Shown here: piece by piece, positions 35,416 to 46,720 of the stretch
Layout of the letters: every line of letters starts with the position of its first letter
How positions within the stretch are numbered: position 1 is the first letter of the stretch
Source of the DNA: Actinomucor elegans
Taxonomy: Eukaryota; Mucoromycota; Mucoromycetes; Mucorales; Mucoraceae
NCBI GenBank assembly: GCA_026027325.1
Contig: JAMSLZ010000014.1
Location: forward strand, 496,001 to 560,000
Length of the DNA stretch: 64,000 bases
Direction of reading: 5' to 3'
Made by a program: the position numbers and the translations under genes
The notes under the pieces: model-generated
What the model saw: the letters and a program-made list of their open reading frames with translations, nothing else
What the model was told of the DNA's origin: nothing
Databases searched by the model: none

Positions 35416-35838
35416 TGAAGATAAAATATATTACAGAAAAGAAGCGAAAATCAAATTACAAAAAAAATTACACAATTGTATTTTTTTTAGGGTGATACAA
35501 AAAAGAGACCTAAAAAAAAATCATTTTATCATTACAAACCCTTAAGGTGGTCACCCTTTTTTTTTTTTTTTTTTTTTTTTAGTTGTTGTTGTTAGTGAAT
35601 ACTGAAAGGAAGAGAAGATATGCCTGCCTCCTATGCCTACTATAGCTGCTTACTTCAAGATTCCAATTTAAAAGTACGACTGAAATACACTTGCACGTAT
35701 ACAGAATGTTCTGTCGATCGATTGTATCGCACAAGCAATATAAAAGCCAGGATCATCACTTTATTGATTAATTAACAAGATAAGTCTAGTATGCTGGGGT
35801 ATAATTACAATGTAATATAGGCTGGTTATTTTTGGAGT
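35416..35838. other. Gap with a 24-T tract
   Basis: A 423-bp spacer that is upstream DNA of the PalI-like gene and downstream DNA of the EF-hand gene. It holds a run of 24 T at 35557-35580 directly followed by AG, similar to the T26-AG before SLS1. No coding signal is seen. Confidence 0.5.
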
Positions 35839-36384
35839 TTATAATGGTGGCAGTAACTGCTTAAACTCATCAAAGTCAATGAAACCATCTCTGTTGATAT
35901 CTGCAGTACGCATCATTTCCTTGATTTCCTGAGGACTAAGTTGGGTATCAAATCGTGTAATGACTTGCTCCAGCTCTGTTTGACTAATACGACCATCACG
36001 ATCTTGATCAAAGAATTGAAAACAAGCCAATATTTCATCGTCAGAATCTTTGTCCGAGAATACATGATGTTCGTGAAAATATGGTTGTGGAGGAGCCTCT
36101 TGTTCTTCATGAGGGATATAGCGAAACATAGTAAGAACAAACTCGTTGAAATCAATCTTGTTATCATGATTGGCGTCCGCAGATTGAATAATATGAAGCA
36201 GCTGCTGCTGTTGCTGTTGAGCATTGCGATTAGCCGAAATAATACCGAGACTCATAATAATATGAGAAAATTGTTCTATACTGATATATCCTTTGTTTTC
36301 ACTATCATACAATTGAAAGGCCTCTTGCAGTGTTTCGAATTCTTCTGTAGTAATACCAAGTTGCTTGTAGTAGCTTTCAGCCAT
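35839..36384 (-). CDS. Calmodulin-like protein with four EF-hands
   Basis: Calcium-binding regulatory protein, 181 aa, single exon. EF1 (YDSENKGYISIEQF) has Gln instead of Glu at position 12 of the loop and is probably weak or inactive. EF2 (ADANHDNKIDFNEF), EF3 (FDQDRDGRISQTEL) and EF4 (ADINRDGFIDFDEF) keep Asp at 1, Asp/Asn at 3 and 5 and Glu at 12. The central linker is longer than in calmodulin (about 28 residues, Gln/His/Asp-rich: EEQEAPPQPYFHEHHVFSDK). It lies 228 bp downstream of a second EF-hand gene on the same strand. The two are too diverged to be a recent duplication. The target is unknown; it is neither canonical calmodulin nor centrin. Confidence 0.9.
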   Translation of the reverse strand: MAESYYKQLGITTEEFETLQEAFQLYDSENKGYISIEQFSHIIMSLGIISANRNAQQQQQQLLHIIQSADANHDNKIDFNEFVLTMFRYIPHEEQEAPPQPYFHEHHVFSDKDSDDEILACFQFFDQDRDGRISQTELEQVITRFDTQLSPQEIKEMMRTADINRDGFIDFDEFKQLLPPL

Positions 36385-36612
36385 TTTTGTTTCTTTAAAA
36401 GTATAAAGAAAAAAAAAAAAAGAAAAGGAAAGGACCATTTGAGTTTATATAAAAACATGGAATAAAGTTGCCACGACGATCCAATCCCTTTCCAGTGCAA
36501 ACAATATGCGCGGAGTAATCTTATATTCCATCGTAATGTTCTTTGTAGAAACACTTTACAATTCTTTAATGCTCAGCAACTGAAACTCCTATTTTAAAGG
36601 TCACACACGGCT

Positions 36613-37265
36613 TTATTTATGGCTGCAAAAGAATCTTCGAATAGATGATCTATGCTGATGATGCGGACACTCTGATCTTTTCTTTATGCCGCTATTAGCT
36701 GCAGGTTGCTGTATGCCCATCATAACAGAGAATTCTGAAAAGTTAACTACGCCATCTCGATCAAGGTCCACATCCTCTATCAGTTGCTTTGCTTCGTCCA
36801 AAGTAACACGATCTCCGAGATTCTCCATCATGGCTTGCAATTCATGTACATTAATAAAACCATCACCATCCTTATCGAATGCATCGAAAGCTTCCTTAAG
36901 TTCAATTTGCTTTGAAGTGAGACGAAGTGGGTCAGAAAGAGTAGGTCTCATAAGTTTGGCGAATTCTTCGAAATCTAAGCTTCCATCTGTTGTTTGTTGG
37001 CCCTGAACTTCTTTCAGCTTTACAGAATGAATAGAAGGAAACGGGTCAATTTCTTTTTTATTACGGGTAAGCGTTTAAACGAAATGATTACCATCGAAGG
37101 AATAGCTGCACTGTCTATCCCAGCTGAATGTAACATGGCGTATAGTTCTTTAAGCGAAATTTTACCATCCTTATCTTTATCAAAACTAGTAAATAGTTCT
37201 GATAAATCCGTCTTCTTTTTTGTGCTTAGGAAATGGCTGCCGAGGCTAAGTCGTTTCGAGCTCAT
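36613..37265 (-). CDS. Second calmodulin-like EF-hand protein
   Basis: Two exons, 37092-37265 and 36613-37017, giving 192 aa. EF1 (FDKDKDGKISLKEL), EF3 (FDKDGDGFINVHEL) and EF4 (VDLDRDGVVNFSEF) are canonical calcium loops. The second hand (QTTDGSLDFEEF) has lost the first acidic ligand and is probably inactive. A basic N-terminal extension (MSSKRLSLGSHFLSTKKK) and a basic tail (GIKKRSECPHHQHRSSIRR) flank the calmodulin-like core. EF3-EF4 resembles true calmodulin closely (ELQAMMENLGDRVTLDEAKQ). The intron falls between EF1 and EF2. It is the upstream member of a head-to-tail pair. Confidence 0.9.
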
Positions 37266-39585
37266 TGTTCTAGGTAAAATAAGTATAAAAAAAGGGTATA
37301 AATATTTATCAGTTTCAAATGCGCTAGAGTTTAAATAGTCTATGTGTAATTCAGCTGGGCTGGTGTTTAATCTATTCTCGTTTTGACTGTGTGCCGAGAG
37401 AAACTACTGGTTGAACTAGTATACCACCTGTTAGCAAAAAAGGTATGCATGGTCTTTTAAGCGTTATAGTCAAACTATTTGAAGAAAGAAAAGTTGATCG
37501 CTTTGATGGTGTAAACAGGTTTCAAAAGACGACATTACCACCATTCAACCATGACTCGATTTAGTTATTAAAGCGAGCAAGTGTAACCCGTTATGCCTAT
37601 ATCTTGTGTGGATACAGCCAAGTCAAAAGTTGGGGCAAGTCACTCATAGCAGCCTTAATAGCTGTCATAATCTAATCGTAACAGCCATATCTAATCACAG
37701 AATGTTTTTTTTTGTGCGCTGCAATAACAATTTATGGTTCGCTTATTCGGATAATAGTCTCTTCAACAAGCAAGACTGGAAACCTTGCTTACCCTACACA
37801 CAATCGAAATGGACATGCTAAGCAGTTGGTTTAAGTTAATTACCAATTGCTGTCAATGATTACAGCGGCAAATCAGCTTCTTGCCTAGATATAATGCCGC
37901 GCCAAGAAGAGGCTCATCTTTCTAGCGATTCTATCGGCTGATGCGATTGTATTAAGCTAATAAAAAACACGCGTTTTACTATACTCTATTTAATTGAAAC
38001 GATGCAGATTTCTTCTTAACCTTAGATAGAGAAAATCACCTTTTTTGTTTGGACACAAAGGATCCACCCAGGTCTATTTCGGTGTCATGTTACGCATCTA
38101 CATTCTTTGTACATCTCAACGCCACAATTGCCAAGCATACATTAAGCTTCTTTTTTGTAAGTGTATAACGTGGCACTTTATATTCAGCCTCCCTAGCACA
38201 CTATCATTACAAAGCGAATTATACATGATCATCAACTCTACGAGTTTGTGGAAAATAAATATGATTGGACCGAAATCCTATGAAACTTGTATATGATGGT
38301 GTGATAAAAGAGCCAAGTTCATTATCGTGAATATGAGTCAATGTCATGAAATGCTAGTCCACGCTTGACATCGACAATGGATTTTCTATACCAAAAGGTT
38401 TGATGCAAAATTTATTTATCAAGTTAGATATACTTCTATTACCCTGAAGCCGATAGATGTTGGTAATCTCTCTTAAAAAACCAAACTCTTGTAAAAATTT
38501 CATTAACAGCAGTGAGAATTGCATTTTCTATGCTTCCTTTACTTCAATTTTTGCCAATGCCTTTCTTTCTTTCTCTCTCTCAATTCGGGCTCCCCTACTA
38601 GATGCAACAGCTCATTTTAAGAATAGAAAATTGAACAGATAAAATATTAAACCGAGATCGGTCAAATGGTCTATGGAGATATGAATATAATTTTATTCAA
38701 TTATATGCAATGTATATATTGCCATTTATAAATATTTAGTATACTCATTATAATGCAGTCAAATAAATAGCTTTAATGGATTCAACAATCGATTCTGACA
38801 ATTAATCAAGTATGAGATTGAGCCAAGATCGATTGAGAGATCTAATGAAGTAATTGCTCAAAAAGTCTTAAGGAAGTATCCTTGGACCTCTTTGTATATT
38901 TAGCGTTTGTTTTGAAAGTATAAACGCCATTTTTAAGACACAGTTTGTATACAAGTTACATAGATCCATAGATGGCGAGAATAAGAGATGGTATTTTACA
39001 ATGATTTTTTGCATCATTTACTAGAATAATATAAATGATACTTTGAAGGTAAGAATTGTAAAGAAGCTGTGTTGGGTTTTTCAACTATACATCCGTATTT
39101 CCACTATACTTTTATTTACACAAAAAAGTCAAACTTGCTATTGTAAAACAAGTCCAATTTTTAATCAAATATAGTTTCACAATTTTAAAGAAAACCTAAA
39201 TTGATCTTGACACCCTTCAATCAGCAAGCAAATCCCCTATGCGCACTAATAATACGGTTTTCTTTCTTTCACATATCCAAAAACGGGACGGTAAATGGAA
39301 ACTAAATTCTGATGATTCAGCGTTAACGGCTTCGCCAAACAATCCATCAGTTGTAATCTAATCTTCTTACTCCTAAATATGTATGAGTTCATTTAATGCG
39401 TAATAAACTTGTATATAAATTTTGCTAATATACTTTGAATAGATTCTGTACATAATTTATCCTCATAATGGATGTATGCTTTGAACTGCGTTTTTTAAAC
39501 TACCGCACAGAGAGAGAGAAAGAAAGTGAGACACCCTGGCAAGACGTATTTCTTTTTTTTTTTTTTTTTTTTTTTTTTAGCCAAC
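37266..39585. other. Longest gap of the right half: repeat pair and a T26 tract
   Basis: About 2.3 kb without a supported gene. It contains two repeat copies (38602-38850). It ends with a run of 26 T (39553-39578) and AG just five bases before the SLS1 start codon. Several open frames of 60-85 codons (37606-38642) have cysteine/leucine-rich chance composition and no intron or motif support. Confidence 0.5.
38602..38850 (+). repeat. Pair of diverged copies of the intergenic motif
   Basis: Copies 38602-38680 and 38774-38850, plus orientation, about 172 bp apart. The first has GCAACAGCTCATTTTAAGAA, then CAGATAAAATATTAAACC, then GAGATCGGTCAAATGGTC. The second has CAACAATCGATTCTGAC, then TTAATCAAGTATGAGATT, then GCCAAGATCGATTGAGAG followed by ATCT. 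Confidence 0.6.
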
Positions 39586-41862
39586 ATGTCAACCATTGCT
39601 ATTCGATCCAGACAGCACATATCAAGATCGGTATCAAGTTACTTGAAGCAACAGACACGTTGTCTATCGATCGCCAAACCCTGTTTCGAACAGACCACTA
39701 AACCTCGACAAGAGTTACTTTCGGACGAACGATTGCAACAGATCGTAGCTGAGCTCGAGAAACCTTTGCATCGAAAAGCCGTCAGCATTGGAGACTCACC
39801 TAACGTCTTGTTAGAATCTATTGAAACCTTTCGACCAAAATACGATGTGCTTTGGGTTTCAAAAATGGAAAAGTTGCGTGCTCAACTTCACAACTCATTT
39901 ACAGTGAAGCAATTGAGCGAGTTTTTGGCAGCACATCAATTACCGAGGAAAGGGCTCAAGAAGCAACAGCTCATTTCTACGATTATTGATAAACATTGGG
40001 GGATCAAGACGGATGAGCAAGTGAGGGAAGAAGAACTGCAAAAGAGATTGAATCGTATCAAAGAGATCTTTCCTGCTTCGCGCCAAGAATTGTTTTTCAT
40101 TATTGGAGATAATGGTAGTACCATTCGAACAATCGAACAAAAGAATGATGTGAATATCACCATCGATGTCAGCGAAGGCACCTATATCGTTGAAGGTTCA
40201 CCAGAGGCCGTTGGAGCAGCAAAGAAAGAGATTCTGTCTCACTTGACTATTTTGGAAGAAACAGTGGATTTACCAGTCAAAGTGATTGAGAATCAGCGCT
40301 TGTTACAGGAAATTGAAACTGCTTTAGCAGACGTCTCCAAGGTGGCTGGATCGTATATCTCTTTAAAAGATGACAAGGTAATAGGAACACAGTTTATAAC
40401 AGTGTTTTGGTAAACTGATTTATATATGATAGCTTTTATTATCAAGTATATCAGATGAATCACTGCAGAATGCAAAACGTTTGATTAGCTTGATGTTGGC
40501 AGAGGCAAGGAGCAATTTATATAATGTATATATTGAATCTAATGAAGTGTTTTATAGTTAAATGTCACTAATCACCAAAAGACTATCAATACAGTTGTTC
40601 ATGATGGATCGGAGTTTACCGTACTACCTTTCTACGATACGAATGCCATGTCCTTGTACGATAGAAAGTTGAACTGGAATAGATTAAAGAGTAATCAAGC
40701 CGATGAAGCAGATAACTATAAACTGATATCAAACCAAGAAGAGCAGTAAGTTAGGTTGAAGGGCGGTATACGCTCATTTTTTAATCTTTTCCATAGAATT
40801 GGATCTTTTGATAAATTGAATGAGCTCTTACTAAAGCCTTTTAACAAGGATAAGCTCGATGATATATCAATGGAAGCAAGGTACACTGCATACGAGAGGA
40901 TGCATAGCTTTTTACTTATATCTTCATCATAGATTTGGTCATCTTTTGTTTCAGCAAGGTCAAGTTAGCAATACGACTACCAAGGCAGCTTTGGACTTAT
41001 TCAAGAATAGAACACTCTTCTTCAATGCGTAAATAGAGCATTTGATTCACCAAACCCAAGCAGCTAATCTTTTTCTCATAATAGAATTCCACCTCGTCAA
41101 TTAACTACGCCATTTATACCTTTAACTTTAGACGGTGGATTCCACGAAAGATCGATCCAATTAGAGTATATTAATCAATCATTATTATCGCCACACAGTG
41201 ATCCTGTATCTTTACAGAGACTTCAACTAGAATTTGTCATTTCAGAAGAGGGTGAAATGAAGTTGAAGCATATCATTGAAGAACAAAATAGATCGACTTT
41301 AGATATTATGGGTGTATATGGGTAAGACAAGACAATAAAAAGGGGTGCTTACAATTGTCTAACAAAAAACTTGTTAGAAACGTGGATATTCGTTTATTAG
41401 CAAGACAGTTCAAATACGCCAATGAAACAGATCAGAGTGAACTGATAGATCAATGTAAATTAACAAGGTACATAGTATGCATGTTTCAAAAGGATCACAC
41501 CAGTAGTAATCCTATTTTGGTTAGTTACGCTGAATTCAATGCGCCCAAGATACACGTAGCAAACAAATCGAATATGATATTGTCTGACATTACATTCATC
41601 AACAAGAAGAGATACTTGTATGAAGACGCGTTAATCAGTGTTAACCATATTGAGCAGCAAGATAAAAGAGCCAAAAGAACAGAATTAACAGTAAGTATTT
41701 TATTAATAGGTTCTATCAATACCGACCTAAATAATTTTTTATAATTTTTAGGTAACTTCAGTTGATCCTGAAACACTCGATTTGGCCCGTTCCAATTCTA
41801 GATGGCCCAGTTTTTCGAACATTTTGACTCGAATTGCGCGTAAATGGGATTACTCCAGCTAG
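39586..41862 (+). CDS. SLS1: Mitochondrial inner-membrane gene-expression factor Sls1
   Basis: Sls1 links the mitochondrial RNA polymerase and Nam1 to membrane-bound translation. Eight exons: 39586-40377, 40433-40525, 40558-40745, 40797-40880, 40933-41028, 41085-41321, 41378-41690 and 41752-41862. They sum to 637 codons, against 643 aa in yeast. The first 35 residues (IRSRQHISRSVSSYLKQQTR) form a mitochondrial presequence. The domain HNSFTVKQLSEFLAAHQLPR followed by KGLKKQQLISTIIDKHWGI is the family's SAP-like motif. A KH-like segment follows (FFIIGDNGSTIRTIEQKNDV). Intron 2 is only 32 nt by my reading and may be mis-split. The name rests on length, motif order and presequence. Another mitochondrial KH protein is the alternative. 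Confidence 0.7.
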
Positions 41863-42054
41863 TCATCGCGAAGCATTAGATACACGTGATGTCTGTATAG
41901 TCAATAAAACTTGTAGTATAGTCCTAATAGACAGTAAAGGTGGGCGCGCCCTCTTAATTTTTTTTTTTTTTACATATTATATAATACGCCCTGGTTTTTC
42001 TCTTTTTGATTACACCTTTTTCTCTTGTTTTTTTTTTCTTTTCACAAAAAAAAA

Positions 42055-45000
42055 ATGTCTATAGACTCACCAGTTCGAAAACGAAACAACTCTATTATAC
42101 CTGTCGAGTTTCGCAATGATACCAGCGATGGTGGCATGGAAAGAGCAGCTTTAGCGACTGTATTTGGCGTGAAAGAATATACAGAATCCAAGATATTTTG
42201 GAACGCAGACGAAGAGTCCATATTAGATAGACCAGTGCTCTTACAAAGAAGTTCGAGTAAAAAAAGTGTGAATACAATGCGAAGTGTGCCGCCAACATTT
42301 ACCAAAGAGAAGTCACTTCCTATTATACCAGTTGTAAGCGAGTTTGGAGATATCTGGTCTGAAACAAACTTGAAAAAGCGATCTACACAGCAACTGCAAC
42401 AAGGTTTACCAGAAGATTTATCAGATTATCCGCTAGCACTGTTTGATTTGATAGAATCAGATGAAAATACTAATATTATCCTGTGGGCTACTCAACAGCC
42501 TAATAATAACAATAACAACAGTAATAATGAAGAGGAAGGATATACTTCGTCTATAGACGGAAAAAAAAAGAAACTGCGATGGTCTACACATCAATTCTCC
42601 ATTCCCGAAAGTCTGAAATTGAAAAAGAAGCCTTCTTCTCCAGTGTTTACCGCGAATAACCCTATTCAACAAGAAATTCGGATTATTGAAGCTGCGACTA
42701 TTGAAAAGCTAATTGAAAAGTTAACAATTTCTCTTGGTAGAGTATATACAAGTGCATATCTGATGCAGCCTCATCTAACCATATCTATCCAGATTACACG
42801 TTTATGACTGATTTCTTTTTGATATATCGTGTATTCATGACACCGTTACAGCTATGTAAGTTCTTGATTTTGCGCTTCAAATGGAGTATTGAAAATAATG
42901 ACGAAAAGAGATGTATTGTAAGAATAAGGTAAAAGAATTCAAAGGCCACTTGCCGTAAAAATTAGGCTAATGTTGTAAGTATATTTTTTAGAACATTTGT
43001 TGTCATGCGACATTGGTTACTCAACTATTTTCTTCATGATTTTGTACCAAGCCGAGAGCTTCGTATTACATTAACCAGTTTTTTAAACAGCATGCCCTTT
43101 CATCCTCTCATTAAACAATCACCGAGAGATCAGCGCATCATAAAGGGGCTAAAACGTGTTGTGCGACGCTTAAAGAAGCTTTACTATGCATCTTCTTCTT
43201 CTTCTCGTGTCAGAGTCATTGATCCACCTCCACTGACAGATGAACAAGAGCAACTTCAGGCAATGGCTCGGGAAAAGATATCTCAAACAACCATTCGTCA
43301 AAAGACCCTGAATAGAGTCAATGGAATCCATGTAGATGCGCGCCACAGTAACAATACTGCCATTAAAAACAAACAAGATGCGTCTGTGGTTGTGATTGGT
43401 ACGTCCAACAGTAGCAAGACCGAAAGACAAAGCCGTACTCGACGACGTGGATCATCCACCTCTTCATCAAGCAATCCAAATATAAATCATTCATTGCCAG
43501 CTAGTTTGTATAATCTACACGAAGGTGCAAACGACAGTGCGACAAAGGAATGGTACAACTTGAAGCAGCACAAGGAAAACTGTCTTAAAAGTCAAGATTT
43601 TCATAGCAGTAATGTATCTGATAACTCATTAGAAAGCGTAATTAGTCCCGGAACGTCAGCAGAAGTTTCTGAATATGAGGATGAAGATGATGAAGATGAC
43701 GATGGTAGTCTATCCAAAGCAAGTTTTCATAGTAAAGCCACTCCTGACCAACAAAGTGCTACATCTGCACCTCAGCTTGTAAGTAATGAACTGGCAGAAA
43801 AACTGGAACAATTGCGTCAACAGCAACAAAATGAAGAGATTGATGAAAAAACGGAAGCCGAGATCTTTCTAGCTGCTTACAGTGCCAACCCAGCAGCAAC
43901 TACTGCGGCCATCATTCATAAGACGCAATCCAATTTTGAAGATGGTTTAAGAGCACGTCCGTTCTACAACGCACAGTTGGCGATACCTTCTGCCATCTCT
44001 ACGCCAGAAATTTATCATCCTCAGCAGCAGCAAGAGCAGCAGCAAGAGCAGCAACAGCAGAATGATTTTGAGTCTTCTACTAGTGCTAGAGATGGAATGA
44101 TTAATTCAACTTCTTATAATTCAATGGCATATCCTTCGGTAACCGATTCGGAAGTAGTCACTCCATCTATAGACACCGGTCGATCCCGGTTGAACAGCAG
44201 CTATAATCAAGATCATTCCAAGTTGCTGCCATTGTTTCCTTCTCAACATCATCAAAATAAACGCGCTAGCAAGACGTGGATTGACCCAAAGGTCAAGCCT
44301 TTGCCGCTACTAGTCACCTCAGATGACTCTCTCCCTTCTCCTCCTCCAAACAGCAATAAAAAGAAAGATGATAAAGTTGAACAGTGGAGAATGTCTGTGC
44401 ACCAACCTGACTCACCTAAAGGCAAAGAGCCTCAGTTTTCATTAAAGAATAGCGAATCCAATGTGACAGAGGTAAAACAGGATGATTTGAATACGGGTTA
44501 TTTGTAATTAACTCAATTGTCTTGATTAGAATACAACAACAAATACGCCTAAATCAAGGATGATAGAACTTGATCTTGATTCACAAAACCCTTTGCTATC
44601 CAAGCTGCCTCCTTCTTTACCTATGCCAACTCACTTCCAACAAAAGTCTATTGTACTTAGTTACTCTACATCACTGATGGCGCAACAGTTTTGCTTAATT
44701 GAAAAGGCTGTATTGCTTGATATTGATTGGGAAGAACTAGTGGATTGTAGATGGACAAAGATGTCGGCATCTTCCTCCTATCAACCTCAAAATAAAAGCA
44801 ATAGTACAAGAGATGGAGAGGCCGCTAGACATATTAATATATCTGCCTCTTCTACATCTGATCCAGTACAGGATATTCTATTATATTCTCGTACCAAGAG
44901 GATGAAACAGCAAAATGGAAGAAATAATGATCGCGCAGAAAGAGGTATCGAAAAGACCATCAATCGCTTTAATGCTGTATGTCAATGGGTCTCTAGCGAG

Positions 45001-45756
45001 ATTGTCCAAACCAAACAATTGGATCAGCGCGTAAAGTTGATTGAGAAATTTATACGTCTAGCCAAGGTAATGCACATACATAAAAAAAAAAAAAAACCTG
45101 TTTCAATAAAACTAACTGGTAAACTACAGAAATGCAAGCTTTATTTTAATTTTGCTACCTTGTTACAAATCTTGCTCGGTCTGCAATCTTCGTCTGTATC
45201 AAGATTGAGCAAAACCTGGCCTCTAGTCAACAAACGAGAAATGAAAACGTTGCAAGAACTGTCTGCTTTTACTTCTCCCACCAAGAACTGGAAAAATATT
45301 CGTGATAGCATGAGCCAAGTAGCTGAAGAGTTTGGTGAATCACCTATGGAGGTACAGGTGGAAGTAGATACGAGTGCCTCGTTAAACCCTAAAAAGAAGA
45401 AAGGATCAGTGACCATCAAGCTACCATTTGGAGGCTGTATCCCCTTTTTGGGAATCTATTTGTCTGATCTAGTGTTCAATACTGAATTGCCTTCCTATCT
45501 TCCCTCAACCTACAACAAGAAACCTCAGGGCATGGCAGATGTCGTCTTATCACAGCCATTGGTGCATTTTAGGAAGCATCGCATCACCGCTACTGTCATC
45601 AAACGTGTCTTGGTCTTTCAAAACTTGGCAAGAAGATATGCGTTTGAAGAATCCACAGATACTATTTTGTATTCCAACTGTTTTCAGGTTACATCGTTGG
45701 ATACAGACACTATTCAAAAAATGAGTTATGCAATTGAACCTCCTCATTCAAACTAG
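42055..45756 (+). CDS. Ras-family guanine nucleotide exchange factor (RasGEF_N plus RasGEF)
   Basis: Activates a Ras-like GTPase by GDP release. Five exons: 42055-42736, 42793-42928, 42992-44471, 44530-45066 and 45130-45756, giving 1153 aa. The RasGEF_N domain spans about 205-340 (AATIEKLIEKLTISLDYTF, TDFFLIYRVFMTPLQLCKFL, RTFVVMRHWLLNYFLHDF). A disordered stretch of about 400 residues holds Ser-rich, Asp/Glu-rich and Gln-rich runs. The catalytic RasGEF domain (about 790-1150) has LIEKAVLLDIDWEELVD, FNAVCQWVSSEIV, LQILLGLQSSSVSRLSKTW and GCIPFLGIYLSDLVF. The block CIPFLG-YLSDL is typical of Cdc25-like catalytic domains. The N-domain and large insert recall Lte1 and Bud-site GEFs, but no SH3 is seen. 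It starts 192 bp after SLS1 on the same strand. Confidence 0.88.
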
Positions 45757-46720
45757 TTAACTCCATGGTAACCTTGTCCCCTATGTACTTTTATTATTAT
45801 TATAGTCTTTGATACACTATTTTACAAGTTTCTCTCTACCTATTTTCATCTTATATATACATTGTATCCATTAACACACTCATCATATATACATATACGC
45901 ATATAATAAATAATTGATAATAACAGTACAATATAGTTTACTCTCGTATATATAACCTTGATATGCGTATAATACTTGAAGTTAAATCGACTAAACATTT
46001 TGTTTCAGATTCCTCACTTTTGGTATTGCCTGTTGCCTATGTACCTTATTTTTTTTAAAAAAAAAGCACATTATTGCGTCGATGAAAAGTTTGTTTTTGC
46101 TTGAACCCCCTCCCATGCTCAACAGAATCAAACTATCCGCAGTTTTATCGGCGATATCCTATTATACACGATACGCATTCTAGGATAAGTCTATTCCACT
46201 CAATTTTATAAGCTATTTTTCTTTCATTCATATTTGCGGTTTTAATAGAAACGTGTGGCGTTCAGTACGAGTTAGCTCAAAAAAGACACATAGCATGAAG
46301 GCAAGTCAAATTCGATTACCAGAATCGGCCTTTGATAAAGATTCTGATAGATGAAGTTGCTCATTCTGCATATGGAGTACTTATCAGACGCAATAATAAC
46401 CGGATCAGGTTGAGAGATCTAGAAATCATTTGACCAATCTACTGCTTATCAATAATGTATACATGGTACATTGCGATTTTGTTAAATAGGTGGTTTCGGT
46501 AAATGTAGCAGTTCTTTTATTGAATAAGTACTAGCCATCCCATACGACATTAAACCGAGAATCAGCTGAGAGATCAAGAGATGTTGAAATGGTAATGCAT
46601 GACATGATAGAAGCGATATATTGAATGTCTGCCAAGAATGCCATTAAACTAAAAACTAGCTATATACTATAAACATAAAACAAAAAATATACAACTTTAT
46701 TAATACTGTTTCTACTAAAA
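45757..46720. other. Convergent gap RasGEF/MRC1 with a repeat pair
   Basis: About 960 bp between two 3' ends. It contains the repeat copies at 46350-46583 and a T8A9 block near 46050. No coding signal is seen. Confidence 0.5.
46350..46583 (+). repeat. Pair of diverged copies of the intergenic motif
   Basis: Copies 46350-46433 and 46501-46583, plus orientation, about 151-157 bp apart. The first has GAAGTTGCTCATTCTGCATA, then TACTTATCAGACGCAATAAT, then GAGAGATCTAGAAATCATTT. The second has AATGTAGCAGTTCTTTTATT, then CCATACGACATTAAACCGAG, then GCTGAGAGATCAAGAG. Confidence 0.65.

Noticed and set aside
35581..35838. T24-AG as a splice acceptor of a plus-strand gene
   Set aside because: No open plus-strand exon follows; the next gene is on the minus strand.
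37606..38642. Three 60-85 codon frames in the 2.3 kb gap
   Set aside because: They are Cys/Leu/Ser-rich with no motif, no introns and no leader; likely chance.
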